NCBI GenBank assembly: GCA_910587455.1
Contig: CAJULK010000004.1
Span: 66,718-130,717, forward strand
Origin: an uncultured Christensenellaceae bacterium
GTDB taxonomy: Bacteria; Bacillota; Clostridia; Christensenellales; Pumilibacteraceae
Length of the DNA: 64,000 nucleotides
Direction: 5' to 3'
Shown here piece after piece: positions 8,017-17,677 of the stretch. Under the pieces are notes generated by a model, which did no database searches, was not told the DNA's origin, and saw only the letters and a list, made by a program, of their open reading frames with translations. The position numbers were made by a program, and so were the translations under genes. Numbering within the stretch: position 1 is the stretch's first letter; every line of letters begins with the position of its first letter.

Positions 8017-9693
8017 TCACTCGCCCGCTTCCGCCGCGTACTTTTCGAATTCGGCGTCGTTGCACATTACGAAATGCCCCTTGCGCACCTCTCTGAGCGA
8101 CGGCTTATCCGTCGAATAATCATGCTCGGCAAGCGGATTGTACACGTAGCGCTTGCGTGTTTTTTCGTACTCGGGATCGGGCAGCGGTATCGCCGAAAGC
8201 AACGACCGAGTGTACGGGTGCATGGGGTGCGCGAAAAGTTCGTCCGAATCGGCGAGTTCGACCAACTTTCCGAAATACATAACGCCTATCCTGTCCGAAA
8301 AATACTTGACTACCGAAAGGTCGTGCGCTATAAACAGTATGGTCAGTCCGAGCCGCTCGCGCAATTCGTTCAACAGGTTTATCACCTGCGCCTGTATGGA
8401 TACGTCGAGCGCCGATATCGGTTCGTCCGCGATTATCAGTTCGGGCTCCATTATTACCGAGCGCGCGATACCTATGCGCTGCCGCTGTCCGCCCGAAAAC
8501 TCGTGCGGATACCTGCCCGCATGCTCGGGCACCAGCCCTACGAGCTCGAGCACCTTGTACACGCGCTGCTCTATATATTTCTTGTCCTTCTCGCCGTTTA
8601 TGACAAGGCCTTCTGATATTATGTCCTTTACCGTCATGCGCGGATTGAGCGACGCGATAGGGTCCTGAAATATCATCTGTATGCGCGTGACGAGCCGCGA
8701 CGGATTGTACCGCTCGTTGGCGTACACCAAAAGCCCCGCGCCGACTATGCACAGCGCCGCGCACAGTATAAAGAATATAAGCGGGCGCGAGTCGGACGGT
8801 TCTTCGATGAGCACCTCGTTCGGGTCGTCGGCATTGAAGTATATGCGCAAGCGTGTGATCTGCTCGTCAGTAGACGGCGCGAGCGCGGGGTCGTAATAGT
8901 CGATCGTTTTCGTGTACGTCCTTTCGCCTATCTCGTAATGCACGGTCGTTGTGCGCGCTTGGGCGTCGGTCGAGTCCACCACCGCAGACACCGCGTCGAA
9001 GCTGCCGTACCTTGCGCGGAACACCGCAAAAAGCGAAATGCAAGTTATCAAAAACGCCAACGCCACGGCAAACACGGCGAGTCCGGATATTATCCACGTG
9101 CGCTTTTTTATCTTGGGCAGTATCTCTATCGGTCGGAACTTTTCTTTTTCTTCGGCGGTCAGTCTGTCGGGCGAACCAGCCTTTTCCACAGCTTCGCCGT
9201 ACTCTTCGGCGAGCTTTTTCATGTATATCTTTTCGCAGTTTTTGTGATCGTTTTTCGCCGAAGCGATTAGTGCCTTGTTCTCGCGGACAGCTTCGTCGCG
9301 CTTTTTGCGCGCCGCGGCGAGCCGCTCGGTATACTCGGGCTTGACTTCCGAAACGCCCGCTTTTTTGTCCGCCGCCATCAGCGCCTTGACCGTCTTGTTC
9401 TCGGCGGCGTACTCCTTTTTCGCCCGAGCGATCGCATCCGCGTACGAGCGCGTACCCGCGCATATGCGCTGCCCCTTGAAGTACACGTTGCCCGACGTTA
9501 TGTCGTAAAGTTTGATTATGGACCGACCGGTGGTCGTTTTGCCGCAGCCGCTCTCGCCGACCAGCCCGAACACCTCGCCTTTTTTTACCTCGAAACTGAC
9601 GTCGTCCACGGCTTTCAGTTCAGCACCCGCACCCATGCCGAAGTATTGGCAAAGGTGATCGACTTTCAGAAGGACTTCTTCGTTATTTTCCAT
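8017..9693 (-). CDS. oppF: OppF-type ABC transporter ATPase with an inserted two-helix membrane domain
   Basis: ATPase of the peptide importer. In the 558-residue protein Walker A is GESGCGKTT (47-55), Q-loop IFQDP (341-345), signature FSGGQRQRIGIAR, Walker B LIIADEPISALD, H-loop FIAHD, and an OppD/F-type tail (MHPYTRSLLSAIPLPDP). Normal OppF has ~30-40 residues between Walker A and Q-loop; here about 260 extra residues (~76-335) form a charged coiled coil, helix ~200-224, a beta-rich domain resembling DUF3592 (VHYEIGERTY...RIYFNADDPNEV) and helix ~304-324. The ATG at 9693 follows AAAGGAGG and overlaps the oppD end by 11 bases. The ATPase motifs are intact, so this is a functional fusion rather than debris. 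Confidence 0.92.
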   Translation of the reverse strand: MENNEEVLLKVDHLCQYFGMGAGAELKAVDDVSFEVKKGEVFGLVGESGCGKTTTGRSIIKLYDITSGNVYFKGQRICAGTRSYADAIARAKKEYAAENKTVKALMAADKKAGVSEVKPEYTERLAAARKKRDEAVRENKALIASAKNDHKNCEKIYMKKLAEEYGEAVEKAGSPDRLTAEEKEKFRPIEILPKIKKRTWIISGLAVFAVALAFLITCISLFAVFRARYGSFDAVSAVVDSTDAQARTTTVHYEIGERTYTKTIDYYDPALAPSTDEQITRLRIYFNADDPNEVLIEEPSDSRPLIFFILCAALCIVGAGLLVYANERYNPSRLVTRIQMIFQDPIASLNPRMTVKDIISEGLVINGEKDKKYIEQRVYKVLELVGLVPEHAGRYPHEFSGGQRQRIGIARSVIMEPELIIADEPISALDVSIQAQVINLLNELRERLGLTILFIAHDLSVVKYFSDRIGVMYFGKLVELADSDELFAHPMHPYTRSLLSAIPLPDPEYEKTRKRYVYNPLAEHDYSTDKPSLREVRKGHFVMCNDAEFEKYAAEAGE

Positions 9694-12136
9694 TGTCCGC
9701 ACCTCCTTTGTCCGACTTTACCGATTTTTTCGCGCCGCCGCGAGCGGACTGTTTCGGTTTGCCGTTCACCGCGGTTTTGGGCTTTGCCGCCGCGGTTTCG
9801 CGCTTTTTCCGCGCGGTCGGTTTTTCGGGCTTTTCCGCTTTAAGCTCCGCCTGTTCGCCGACGGCTGTTTCTGCGGACTGCCGCGAACCGTCGGTCTGAT
9901 CGGGCTCGCCGCCGTGCTCTGCCGCGGTCTGAGCTTTCATGCGCGCTATTCTGTCGAGCACCTGCCTGGGCGGATCGACCTTGGGCGCGGACGGATGGAG
10001 AAGCCACGTCGCCGCATAGTGAGTATCGCTGATCTTGAACATTGGCGGCTGTTCTTCGAAATCTATCTTCATGGCGTACTTATTGCGCTCAGCAAAAGCG
10101 TCGCCCTTGGGCGGATAGATCATGTTGGGCGGAGTGCCGGGGATCGCTTCGAGCTTGTCTTTCGTATCGAGATCGGGCATAGAAGCGAGAAGCGCCCATG
10201 TGTACGGGTGCGCCGGCGCATGGAATACGTCGAGCGCCGTGCCTATCTCCACTATCTTGCCCGCATACATTACAGCCACTCTGTCCGCCATATTGGCAAC
10301 TACGCCGAGGTCGTGCGTGATGAATATTACCGACAGTTTGCGCTCCGTTTTGACTTTATTTATCAGTTCCAATATCTGCGACTGTATCGTCACATCGAGC
10401 GCCGTAGTTGGCTCGTCGCAGATCAAAACGTCGGGATCTGCCGACAGCGCGATAGCTATAACTATGCGTTGCCGCATACCGCCCGAAAACTCGAACGGAT
10501 ACTGACGATAACGCTTGCGCGGCTCGGGAATACCCACTTCCTCCATGAGTTTGAGCGCACGGGTCTTTGCCATGCCGCGCGTTATCTTGTGCGCAACGCC
10601 CGACGCTTTTTCCTTGAGATAATCTATGAGCCGCAACGTAAATGCGCCGTAATCGGCTTCTTCCGCTTCGACGTCGCGCTCGAACTTTGCTTTTACGCGT
10701 TTTATGAGCACGACTATATCGGCGCGCGCCGCCTGCAAGTCGTACAGTTTCTTAGCGGGCACCTTCCAATCGGGCGTTTTGCCGCGGCTCACCGCGCCGT
10801 CATACTTTGCGGTTTGCTTTGCGAACCGCTTCTCTTCTTTGACGTTGTCGCGTATACCGTCGTAATACATTTCGACGGCGGCTTTGATACTCGATCCGAA
10901 CGTATAAGTGAGATTGTCTTTGTCGGTACGCAGCCGGTCTATCGCGTTGTTCACCGCGCCGATCATGCTCTTTGCCGTCGCGACCGCCTGCTTGCGCGTA
11001 AACTCGCCGCGCTCGAATACGGAAAGCCCCGACTCGAGCACGGATATTGCGGCGCGCTTGTTCTTTTCGGACTCCGCCGCCGAGCGCCGTATTCCGAGCT
11101 CGGCCTTTTCGGTAAACTCGCCGACAAAGCCTTGCGCACACTCCGAAAGGTACGCATTGAGTTCTTTTATTGGCAGATCGGGCAGGGGCTTCTGCGACAC
11201 CGTCGCGTAATAACCCATTGCGAAAAAGTCGGGACGTTCGAGCGCCGTCGCTTCGCCGAGTATTTGTTTGACCTTTTCGAGCGACAAAGCGACGGCCGCA
11301 TAATCCGTCCTGTCTATGTGCTTGAAATTGCGCGAGAACAGCGGCTTTACGAGATTTACTATCCTGTCCGTCGGTTTGACGGCGCTCAGTTCTTTGAGCT
11401 TTTTGATTTCCGCCTCGAGCTCGGGCTTGCGCGCGCACACGACATAATCGTTATACGTTTTTTCGGCGAGCCTGATTATGTCCTTGATGTCGCGCAAAAG
11501 CCCCGCGCCGCCCGCATTTTTCTCTATGTGGAACGCTGCGTCGTCGATGTTCGAAAGCGCTTCGATCGCACAGTCGCGCGCTTCGTTGTAAGCGTTTTCT
11601 AACTCCAAGTGCTTACACTCGAACTTATCGAAGTCGGCGCAAAGTTTCTTATTGGCGCGCGCCGCATCAGGCTCGCCGCCCGCCGCCGCGTCCATATTTT
11701 TGTTTAGAAGCGCGAGCGTACCGTTAAACGCCTTGCGGCTTTCCCTGCGGCTTATCTTGCCGTTTATGAGCATCGCTTCTGTCATTTGCTTGCCGACGCG
11801 CATTATCGGATCAAGGCTCGACAGCGGATCTTGAAATATCATCGCTATCCTGTCGCCGCGGATCTTACAGAACTCCTCTTCGGATATTTTCATAAGATCC
11901 ATGCCGTCGTAGATAATTTCGCCGCCCTCTTTTATGGCGTTGCCGGCGAGTATGCCGAGCATGGCTTTTGTAGTGACCGATTTGCCCGAACCGCTCTCGC
12001 CGACTATCGCGAGCGTTTCGCCCGCCCCGAGATCGAAACTTATGTCGCGCACCGCCTGAACTTTGCCGTCCGGCGTTTTGAACGAAATGACGAGGTTGTT
12101 GACCTGCATCTTGACTTCTCTGTTTTCGGTTTCCAT
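9683..12136 (-). CDS. oppD: OppD-type ABC transporter ATPase with ~400-residue helical insertion
   Basis: Second ATPase of the importer, 817 residues against the usual ~330. Walker A GESGSGKS (46-53) and Q-loop IFQDP (100-104) are followed by a mostly helical, charged insertion at about 125-520, then the signature FSGGMRQRI (550-558), Walker B LICDEPTTALD, H-loop FITHD and the family C-terminal AHPYTWALLASMPDLDTKDKL-type segment. After the ATPase comes a ~75-residue Lys/Ala/Glu-rich tail (KAEKPEKPTARKKRE...) of low complexity. GGAGG precedes the ATG, three bases after the oppC stop. All catalytic motifs are present. The insertion sits in the helical subdomain, which faces the permeases. Confidence 0.92.
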   Translation of the reverse strand: METENREVKMQVNNLVISFKTPDGKVQAVRDISFDLGAGETLAIVGESGSGKSVTTKAMLGILAGNAIKEGGEIIYDGMDLMKISEEEFCKIRGDRIAMIFQDPLSSLDPIMRVGKQMTEAMLINGKISRRESRKAFNGTLALLNKNMDAAAGGEPDAARANKKLCADFDKFECKHLELENAYNEARDCAIEALSNIDDAAFHIEKNAGGAGLLRDIKDIIRLAEKTYNDYVVCARKPELEAEIKKLKELSAVKPTDRIVNLVKPLFSRNFKHIDRTDYAAVALSLEKVKQILGEATALERPDFFAMGYYATVSQKPLPDLPIKELNAYLSECAQGFVGEFTEKAELGIRRSAAESEKNKRAAISVLESGLSVFERGEFTRKQAVATAKSMIGAVNNAIDRLRTDKDNLTYTFGSSIKAAVEMYYDGIRDNVKEEKRFAKQTAKYDGAVSRGKTPDWKVPAKKLYDLQAARADIVVLIKRVKAKFERDVEAEEADYGAFTLRLIDYLKEKASGVAHKITRGMAKTRALKLMEEVGIPEPRKRYRQYPFEFSGGMRQRIVIAIALSADPDVLICDEPTTALDVTIQSQILELINKVKTERKLSVIFITHDLGVVANMADRVAVMYAGKIVEIGTALDVFHAPAHPYTWALLASMPDLDTKDKLEAIPGTPPNMIYPPKGDAFAERNKYAMKIDFEEQPPMFKISDTHYAATWLLHPSAPKVDPPRQVLDRIARMKAQTAAEHGGEPDQTDGSRQSAETAVGEQAELKAEKPEKPTARKKRETAAAKPKTAVNGKPKQSARGGAKKSVKSDKGGADNGK

Positions 12137-12139
12137 ACG

Positions 12140-13720
12140 TCAGCCCTCCGACCCGCGAAGATTGGGGTTGAATGCGTCGCGAAGTCCGTTTCCGAACAGG
12201 TTGAACGAGATCATCAAAAGCGCTATCACGAGCGACGGGAACAGCATCAGGTGCGGATAGTTTACGAGATTGCCCGCGCCCTGCCCCGCAGACAGAAGCG
12301 TGCCCAAGCTTACAAGCCCGCTCGATACGTCGTCGAGCCTGACTATGCCGAGGAACGACAGCATCGACTCGCTGAATATTACGCTCGGTATAAACAGCGC
12401 CGCCGACGTTATTATCGTGCCGAGCGCATTGGGGAATATATGTTTGACGATAAGCCGTCTGTCGCGTGCGCCGAGCGTGCGCGCCGCGAGCACGTACTCC
12501 TGTTTTTTGAACCTGTAAAACTGCATGCGCACCGTCGATGCTATGCCTATCCAACCGGTAAGGACGAACGCGAACAGAAGCGCGCCTATAGTGCCTACAA
12601 ACTGCTGCAAATGCATGTTGAACAGTACAGCGACTATCATGAACGGCACGCCGCTCAATACGTCCACTATGCGCTCCATGACCATATCGACTTTGCCGCC
12701 GTAGTAGCCTTCCACCGCGCCGTATATCGCGCCTATTATAAGATTGATGAGCGCGACGCCGAGCGCGAGCACGAACGACAGCCGCGTGCCCGAAGCGAGA
12801 CAGACCAAAAGATCCTGACCTATGTCGTTGGACCCCAAGATGTACAGCGGCTCGTAGCCGTTCTGGTATACGAAATAGTCGTAAAAGCACACGCGGCAGC
12901 GATAGCCCGTCTGATTTATCTGCGCGTATCTGTATCTGTCCGCAGCCGTCGGGTCTTCGATACCGGGGTCGCCGGCTATGCGCAGCGAGTCGTAATTGTC
13001 ATTGCCAGTCAGTCTGTAAATGGGAATATACCCGCCGTTTTCGTCGAGCACCGGTTCGCCCCGATTAGCGCCCGTAAGATTGGTTTTGTACCAATAGTTG
13101 GCGTCGTTGGGGTTGTACATGACCTTGCCCGAGCCCTGCGCCGTGGTTATCTGCATTGGATAAACGACCTGTCTGCCCGTTCTGTTCTGATACGCCTGCA
13201 AGTCCGTGTATTGATCTTCGGTAAGATCGACGAATTTATAGCCGAGCTTGGTGTAGCTGTCGAGCCTGAATTTGTATATGGTCTCTGTCGTGACCGAGCC
13301 GTTGAGCGCAGTCGTCGTCACCGTCTTTTTCTCATAGAACTTGGTCACGGCTTTTCTTCCGCTCTCCTTTTCCATTGCGAGAAAATAGTAATAGTTGGCG
13401 GCGTTCTGCTCTTCGGTGCTCGCACCGTCCCAAAACCCGACCGGCGGATTCGTAGACACCTTGGGGTATACGTTTTTGTAGTAGCCGTTGGTATAAGTCA
13501 CGTCGTACCGCGATAAGAACGGTCCGACAACGGCGAACAGCAGCAAAAGCACGATGATCACCATTCCGACGATGGATGCTTTGTTCTTTACGAACCGACG
13601 CGCCGCGTCGCGCAAAAAACCGACAGGCTTGGTTTCGAGCTTTTTGTCGTGCAATTCACCCGCGCTGTTCGCGAACTCGAATTTCTCTTTGGGTATTGCA
13701 TTTATATCAGTATTGTTCAT
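12140..13720 (-). CDS. oppC: OppC-type permease with enlarged extracytoplasmic domain
   Basis: Permease subunit, 526 residues against ~300 usually. A cytoplasmic N-terminus and helix 1 (KNKASIVGMVIIVLLLLFAVVG) are followed by about 240 residues of Tyr/Asn/Thr-rich, presumably external, sequence before the normal permease core resumes at LGSNDIGQDLL. The core has five helices and the EAA loop (EYVLAARTLGARDRRLIVKHIFPNALG region). It ends DAFNPNLRGSEG, typical of OppC. The SD is weak (GGTGATATT). Together with OppA it may form an extended substrate-docking surface. Confidence 0.93.
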   Translation of the reverse strand: MNNTDINAIPKEKFEFANSAGELHDKKLETKPVGFLRDAARRFVKNKASIVGMVIIVLLLLFAVVGPFLSRYDVTYTNGYYKNVYPKVSTNPPVGFWDGASTEEQNAANYYYFLAMEKESGRKAVTKFYEKKTVTTTALNGSVTTETIYKFRLDSYTKLGYKFVDLTEDQYTDLQAYQNRTGRQVVYPMQITTAQGSGKVMYNPNDANYWYKTNLTGANRGEPVLDENGGYIPIYRLTGNDNYDSLRIAGDPGIEDPTAADRYRYAQINQTGYRCRVCFYDYFVYQNGYEPLYILGSNDIGQDLLVCLASGTRLSFVLALGVALINLIIGAIYGAVEGYYGGKVDMVMERIVDVLSGVPFMIVAVLFNMHLQQFVGTIGALLFAFVLTGWIGIASTVRMQFYRFKKQEYVLAARTLGARDRRLIVKHIFPNALGTIITSAALFIPSVIFSESMLSFLGIVRLDDVSSGLVSLGTLLSAGQGAGNLVNYPHLMLFPSLVIALLMISFNLFGNGLRDAFNPNLRGSEG

Positions 13721-13757
13721 AATATCACCGTTTGTGAAACGAAATATGGTTATCGCG

Positions 13758-14714
13758 TTACCGCGCGCCCATTCTTATGCGCGGATCTATAAACCCGTAA
13801 CTTATGTCGATTATAAGGTTGGCGCAAAGTCCTATCGCAGTATAGAACGCCGAAATCGCCATGAAGAAGTTGTAGTCGAGGCGGTTTATCGACTCGACGT
13901 ACAGCGAGCCTATGCCCGGAATGGAAAAAATGCTCTCTATTACGAGCGAGCCCGACAGTATGCTCATGAACTGTCCGAGGATCATCGGGAATATTACGAC
14001 CATGGCGTTTCTCAGCGCGTGCCGCATCGTCGCCTGTTTGCGCGTAAGTCCCTTCGTGCGCGCGAGCAGCATGTAGTCGCAGGTGAGCACTTCGGAAAGC
14101 TCGGCGCGCGTGTAGCGCGTAAGCCCCGCGATCGTACCGAACGACAGCGACAGTATCGCCGGTATCAGCGAGTACACCATCGACGGCGAAAAATAGCTGC
14201 CGCTCGGGTTGGCTAACAGCGGAAACCAGCCGAGCTTGGCGCACAGCAGATACTGAACCAAAAACGCGTACACGAACGACGGCACCGATATGAATACCAT
14301 GACGAGCGTCGAGATCGTGTGGTCCTGCCACTTGTTCTTTTTGACCGCGGCGAAAATTCCGAGAAGAAGCCCGATCGGTATGCTTACGATGAGCGAATAT
14401 AGATTGACCATTATGGTCGCAGGCAGCTTTTCGCCTATAATAGACGTGACAGGCATTACCTGATATATCTGTTCGCCGACGCCCCAATCGAATCCCGTAA
14501 AAATGCGCTTCCAGAACAGAAACAACTGCACGAGTATCGGCTCGTAATAGCCCATGGCGATCCGCCTTTCTTTAATGATCTGCACATATTCGTCCGAACC
14601 GGTGATCTCCGGCAGAGGCAGCAGCTTTATGAATATGAAACACAGCGAAAGAATGATGAACAGCGTGACGAGCGCGAGCAGCAGTCTTTTCACTACGTAT
14701 TTTAACATGTACAT
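13758..14714 (-). CDS. oppB: OppB-type permease
   Basis: Permease subunit of normal length (318 residues). It starts MLKYVVKRLLLALVTLFIIL after two extra residues, has the usual six helices and an EAA loop (EVLTCDYMLLARTKGLTRKQ...HALRNAM), and ends FIDPRIRMGAR as family members do. GGAG precedes the ATG. It lies ~200 bases after oppA with a stem-loop between. Confidence 0.94.
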   Translation of the reverse strand: MYMLKYVVKRLLLALVTLFIILSLCFIFIKLLPLPEITGSDEYVQIIKERRIAMGYYEPILVQLFLFWKRIFTGFDWGVGEQIYQVMPVTSIIGEKLPATIMVNLYSLIVSIPIGLLLGIFAAVKKNKWQDHTISTLVMVFISVPSFVYAFLVQYLLCAKLGWFPLLANPSGSYFSPSMVYSLIPAILSLSFGTIAGLTRYTRAELSEVLTCDYMLLARTKGLTRKQATMRHALRNAMVVIFPMILGQFMSILSGSLVIESIFSIPGIGSLYVESINRLDYNFFMAISAFYTAIGLCANLIIDISYGFIDPRIRMGAR

Positions 14715-14784
14715 GATAATAATTCTCCGTTATTCGGCGGGAACGCGCTTACTCGATCCGCACAAACCGTTTAATACACGCAAC

Positions 14785-14812
14785 GGGACGCGGACTTTTC
14801 GGTCCGCATCCC
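14785..14812 (-). other. Intercistronic stem-loop between oppA and oppB
   Basis: GGGACGCGGAC pairs with GTCCGCATCCC around a six-base loop (one mismatch). No U-tract follows on the minus strand, so it is more likely an mRNA-stabilising or partial-attenuation hairpin that keeps oppA expression above oppB, as known for binding-protein operons. Confidence 0.6.
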
Positions 14813-14911
14813 GCATGCCTGCGCTCGCTCTTGTCTTATCGTCCGAAAGCCCGAACGAGTTTATCGTTTATCTGCGCCGCAAGCACGTGCCGTGTAGATT
14901 ATCCGCCCGTA

Positions 14912-17539
14912 TCAGTGCGTCTTGTAGTAGTTTTCGAGATCGCCTCCCTGCTGCGACACCCATGCTTTCCACTCGTCGTTGGTGTAGTGATATTGGAAAT
15001 GCCTTATGCCGCCGTATCCGATGAGCGGGAGATAGGTGTCGCCGCCGTTGCTGTACTTGGCGCTGTTGAGCGCGCCTATGCTCTGATAGTACAACGGAAT
15101 GTTGACCGCGGTATTGAGCTGTTCGAGCTCGCACGCCGCGAGCACTTCGACGCGGAAGTCGAGATCGGCTTCGCCCACTCTGCCCAGCTTTTTGAACAAA
15201 TCTACCTTGTCGAAGTCGCTTGCGTCCTGCTTGTTATCAAGCCATTGCGCCCAGTCGTACAGGCTCGCCGTTATCGTTTCATTTCCTTTTTTGATCGAAA
15301 TATCGAGCTTTTTGGACATAGCGTCGAAGCCGTAGTTATTGGAGTTTGCGGGATCGATGTAGCTGCCCGCTATAACGCCCCACGGATTGAACGTCGCGCC
15401 GCCCCAGCCGCTGAAAGATATGTCCATTCTTCCGGACTTGACCGCCGCACTATATTCCGCGTCGCTTGCGGAAGTTCCGACTTTGAGCGTGACGCTCTTG
15501 AACGTAGAACCTGCCGGACAGAGCGCAAGCGCGTCGGCAATGTTCTTATTGAACATCTGCGCGGTGCCGTTGAACATCGCCGAAGCGGTCTTACCTGCCG
15601 AGCGCAGTTCGAGCACGACGTCCTCGCCGTCTTTATATATGCCGAGCCTCTTAGCCTCTCGGTACGCTTCTTGGAAAAGCTCTGCCGCATACGCGGGATC
15701 GTAGCCGGTTATCGCTTCATACGCTTCGTCGATCGAGTCGAACTCCGTTCCGTTATGCGACGTCCACTTGCCGCCCGTGCCCTCGGTAAAGCCGGCATAG
15801 AGCAAGGATGCTTTCTTGGCGGCGGGCTGATCGCGGTAAAGCTCGCCCGTTTCGCCGCTTATGGAGTACAAATAGTTGAGTATACCGAATCCCGGCTGAG
15901 AAGCGGGATAGTAAGCGTCGCAGTACGCCTTTCTGTCGATACTGTACGATATAGCCTTTCGGAACGACGCGAGTTGAAGCGGTCTGTGGTTTTCGGTCGC
16001 CGTGCTTTCGCTGTCGAGATACTGTGAGTTCGAAGTCATAAAGAACTGCATCGTGTAGCTTTCGGGGTATACGTTGTAGCAGCTCGACGCAGAGTATGTC
16101 GTGTATTCGGACGCGTCTTCGAGCGAAAGGTCGTCGAGCTCGCCGCGGAAGAACATTTCCTTTGCGGTGTTGTGCGCCGTCGAAGCGGTGATATACCGTG
16201 CGTTTATGCTCGTAGTCTGGAACTGTCCTTCGTGCTTGCCGTCCGTGTAACCGTACCAGTTAGGGTTATACACGAGCTTGTATTCCGAATCGCGCGTGAA
16301 CGTCGTAAGTTTGTACGGACCGTATGACGGAGTGCTGTCTACGTCGGTGCCGTAAGTGGACGAAACGAGATTGCCCGTTCTTACTTTGCATCTCTCGTAA
16401 ACATCCTCTTTGACGAGCCACGTGCTGCTCAAATAATATTTGATATAAAAGTCGTCCTGCTCGGTGGTCACGGCGAGAACGATCGTATAATCGTCTTTCT
16501 TTTTTATGCCGACCTGATCGAACGCATAATCCCGATTGGTGTTTTCCACTCTTATCGCCGCCCATTTCTCGTAAGGACCGCCGACTTCTATCATAGTCTT
16601 GCCGTATGTTTTGTAAACCATATCGGCGCTGACCAAAAAATCCGAAAAGTCCACCTTGTCTTCCGCGAGCTTGGCGGTATCGACTTTACCGTCTTTTGTA
16701 ACATACGCGGAGGCTTCCTCGGCGAAATACGCAAGATCGAAATACAGCGTGGTATCGTCGTATTCGACCCACTTTTCGCAAATGTTATCATAGTCGAGCG
16801 TAAGAGAGCACGATACGACTTTGGGATCCTTCGCATCAGGATCGTCGTATTCGATATTCCATTCCGTTACTTTGGGTGAAACCGCACTGAAAATACTGTG
16901 CATGTCTATGCGAAGGTCGGCGCCCGCCGCGACCGCGGCTGCGTTGGTCGCATAACCCTGCGACGCTACCGATTCGTACGTATATTGCGCATGACTGTAA
17001 AGGTAATCCTTGGCGCCGTAAACGGTGAATCCCCCGCCGGTATAGCTGTCCGATCTGCGGTTGAGCATATCGGGATCGAGAAGCTGCCTCATCGAATACA
17101 CATAGTCATCCGCCTTGATGGGCGTGCCGTCGTCCCACTTGGCGTTTTTGTTGAGCGCGATCTCCCAGACCTTGCGTTCGTCGCCCTGCTTGATCCCGTA
17201 CTTGCCGACGTAGCTCGACGTGACGTCCTTGGGCTCGGCGGACGCCATTTCGTTGACCCACACGTAACCGGTTTTGTCGTCGTTGAGCTGAACATCGTAG
17301 AATCCCATCGTCGTGAAACCGAGTATCGCCTGATCGTCGTTCGTCTCCCACGTGTGCGGATTCCACGTCGTGGGCGTCGCGCTGAACATAGTATTATAGG
17401 TATAAACGTCCTTCTTCTCGCCTGTCGGAGTCGGGGTGACGCCGTCGCCGCCGCATGCGACGATACCCCCCCCCGCCATGCCTCCGAGTGTCGTAACTAT
17501 GCTCGCCACAGCTAAGAGTTTGCGCAGTCTTATTTTCAT
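14912..17539 (-). CDS. oppA: Peptide-binding lipoprotein, OppA/SBP_bac_5 family (enlarged)
   Basis: Extracellular substrate-binding lipoprotein that delivers oligopeptides to the permease. 875 residues, about 250 more than usual. The signal peptide ends in a lipobox around GGIVAC-GG, followed by a Thr/Pro linker. Family features include SATPTTWNPHTWETND, the RKVWEIALNKNAKWDDGTPIKADDYV segment, YGPYKLTTFTRDSEYKLVYNPNWYG and FRKAISYSIDRKAYCDAYYP. The start is the ATG at 17539 after GGAGGTGTTT; a GTG two codons earlier is part of the SD spacer. First gene of the opp operon, with promoter and leader hairpin upstream. Confidence 0.94.
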   Translation of the reverse strand: MKIRLRKLLAVASIVTTLGGMAGGGIVACGGDGVTPTPTGEKKDVYTYNTMFSATPTTWNPHTWETNDDQAILGFTTMGFYDVQLNDDKTGYVWVNEMASAEPKDVTSSYVGKYGIKQGDERKVWEIALNKNAKWDDGTPIKADDYVYSMRQLLDPDMLNRRSDSYTGGGFTVYGAKDYLYSHAQYTYESVASQGYATNAAAVAAGADLRIDMHSIFSAVSPKVTEWNIEYDDPDAKDPKVVSCSLTLDYDNICEKWVEYDDTTLYFDLAYFAEEASAYVTKDGKVDTAKLAEDKVDFSDFLVSADMVYKTYGKTMIEVGGPYEKWAAIRVENTNRDYAFDQVGIKKKDDYTIVLAVTTEQDDFYIKYYLSSTWLVKEDVYERCKVRTGNLVSSTYGTDVDSTPSYGPYKLTTFTRDSEYKLVYNPNWYGYTDGKHEGQFQTTSINARYITASTAHNTAKEMFFRGELDDLSLEDASEYTTYSASSCYNVYPESYTMQFFMTSNSQYLDSESTATENHRPLQLASFRKAISYSIDRKAYCDAYYPASQPGFGILNYLYSISGETGELYRDQPAAKKASLLYAGFTEGTGGKWTSHNGTEFDSIDEAYEAITGYDPAYAAELFQEAYREAKRLGIYKDGEDVVLELRSAGKTASAMFNGTAQMFNKNIADALALCPAGSTFKSVTLKVGTSASDAEYSAAVKSGRMDISFSGWGGATFNPWGVIAGSYIDPANSNNYGFDAMSKKLDISIKKGNETITASLYDWAQWLDNKQDASDFDKVDLFKKLGRVGEADLDFRVEVLAACELEQLNTAVNIPLYYQSIGALNSAKYSNGGDTYLPLIGYGGIRHFQYHYTNDEWKAWVSQQGGDLENYYKTH

Positions 17540-17625
17540 AAACACCTCCGAATGTGTAAAATACTATGAGTTTGGATAAGCCTGTCATATCGAACATGCA
17601 AAACCCGAAACGGTCGTATAAACGC

Positions 17626-17667
17626 AAAAACCCCTTTGTGCGACGCCATTGTCACTCAAAGAGGTTT
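17626..17667 (-). terminator. Leader hairpin/attenuator of the opp operon
   Basis: On the transcript AACCTCTTTG (17657-17666) pairs with CAAAGGGGTT (17629-17638) around an 18-base loop, and the stem runs into UUUUU. It begins only a few bases after the predicted start site and ~90 bases before oppA, so it looks like an intrinsic terminator in the leader. Whether it is regulated is unknown; no T-box or known riboswitch is visible. Confidence 0.6.
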
Positions 17668-17677
17668 AATTTTGTGT

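Noticed and set aside
9914..13516. Long plus-strand open frames opposite oppD and oppC
   Set aside because: Antisense shadows: rich in Arg, His and Tyr without domains, opposite well-supported transporter genes.
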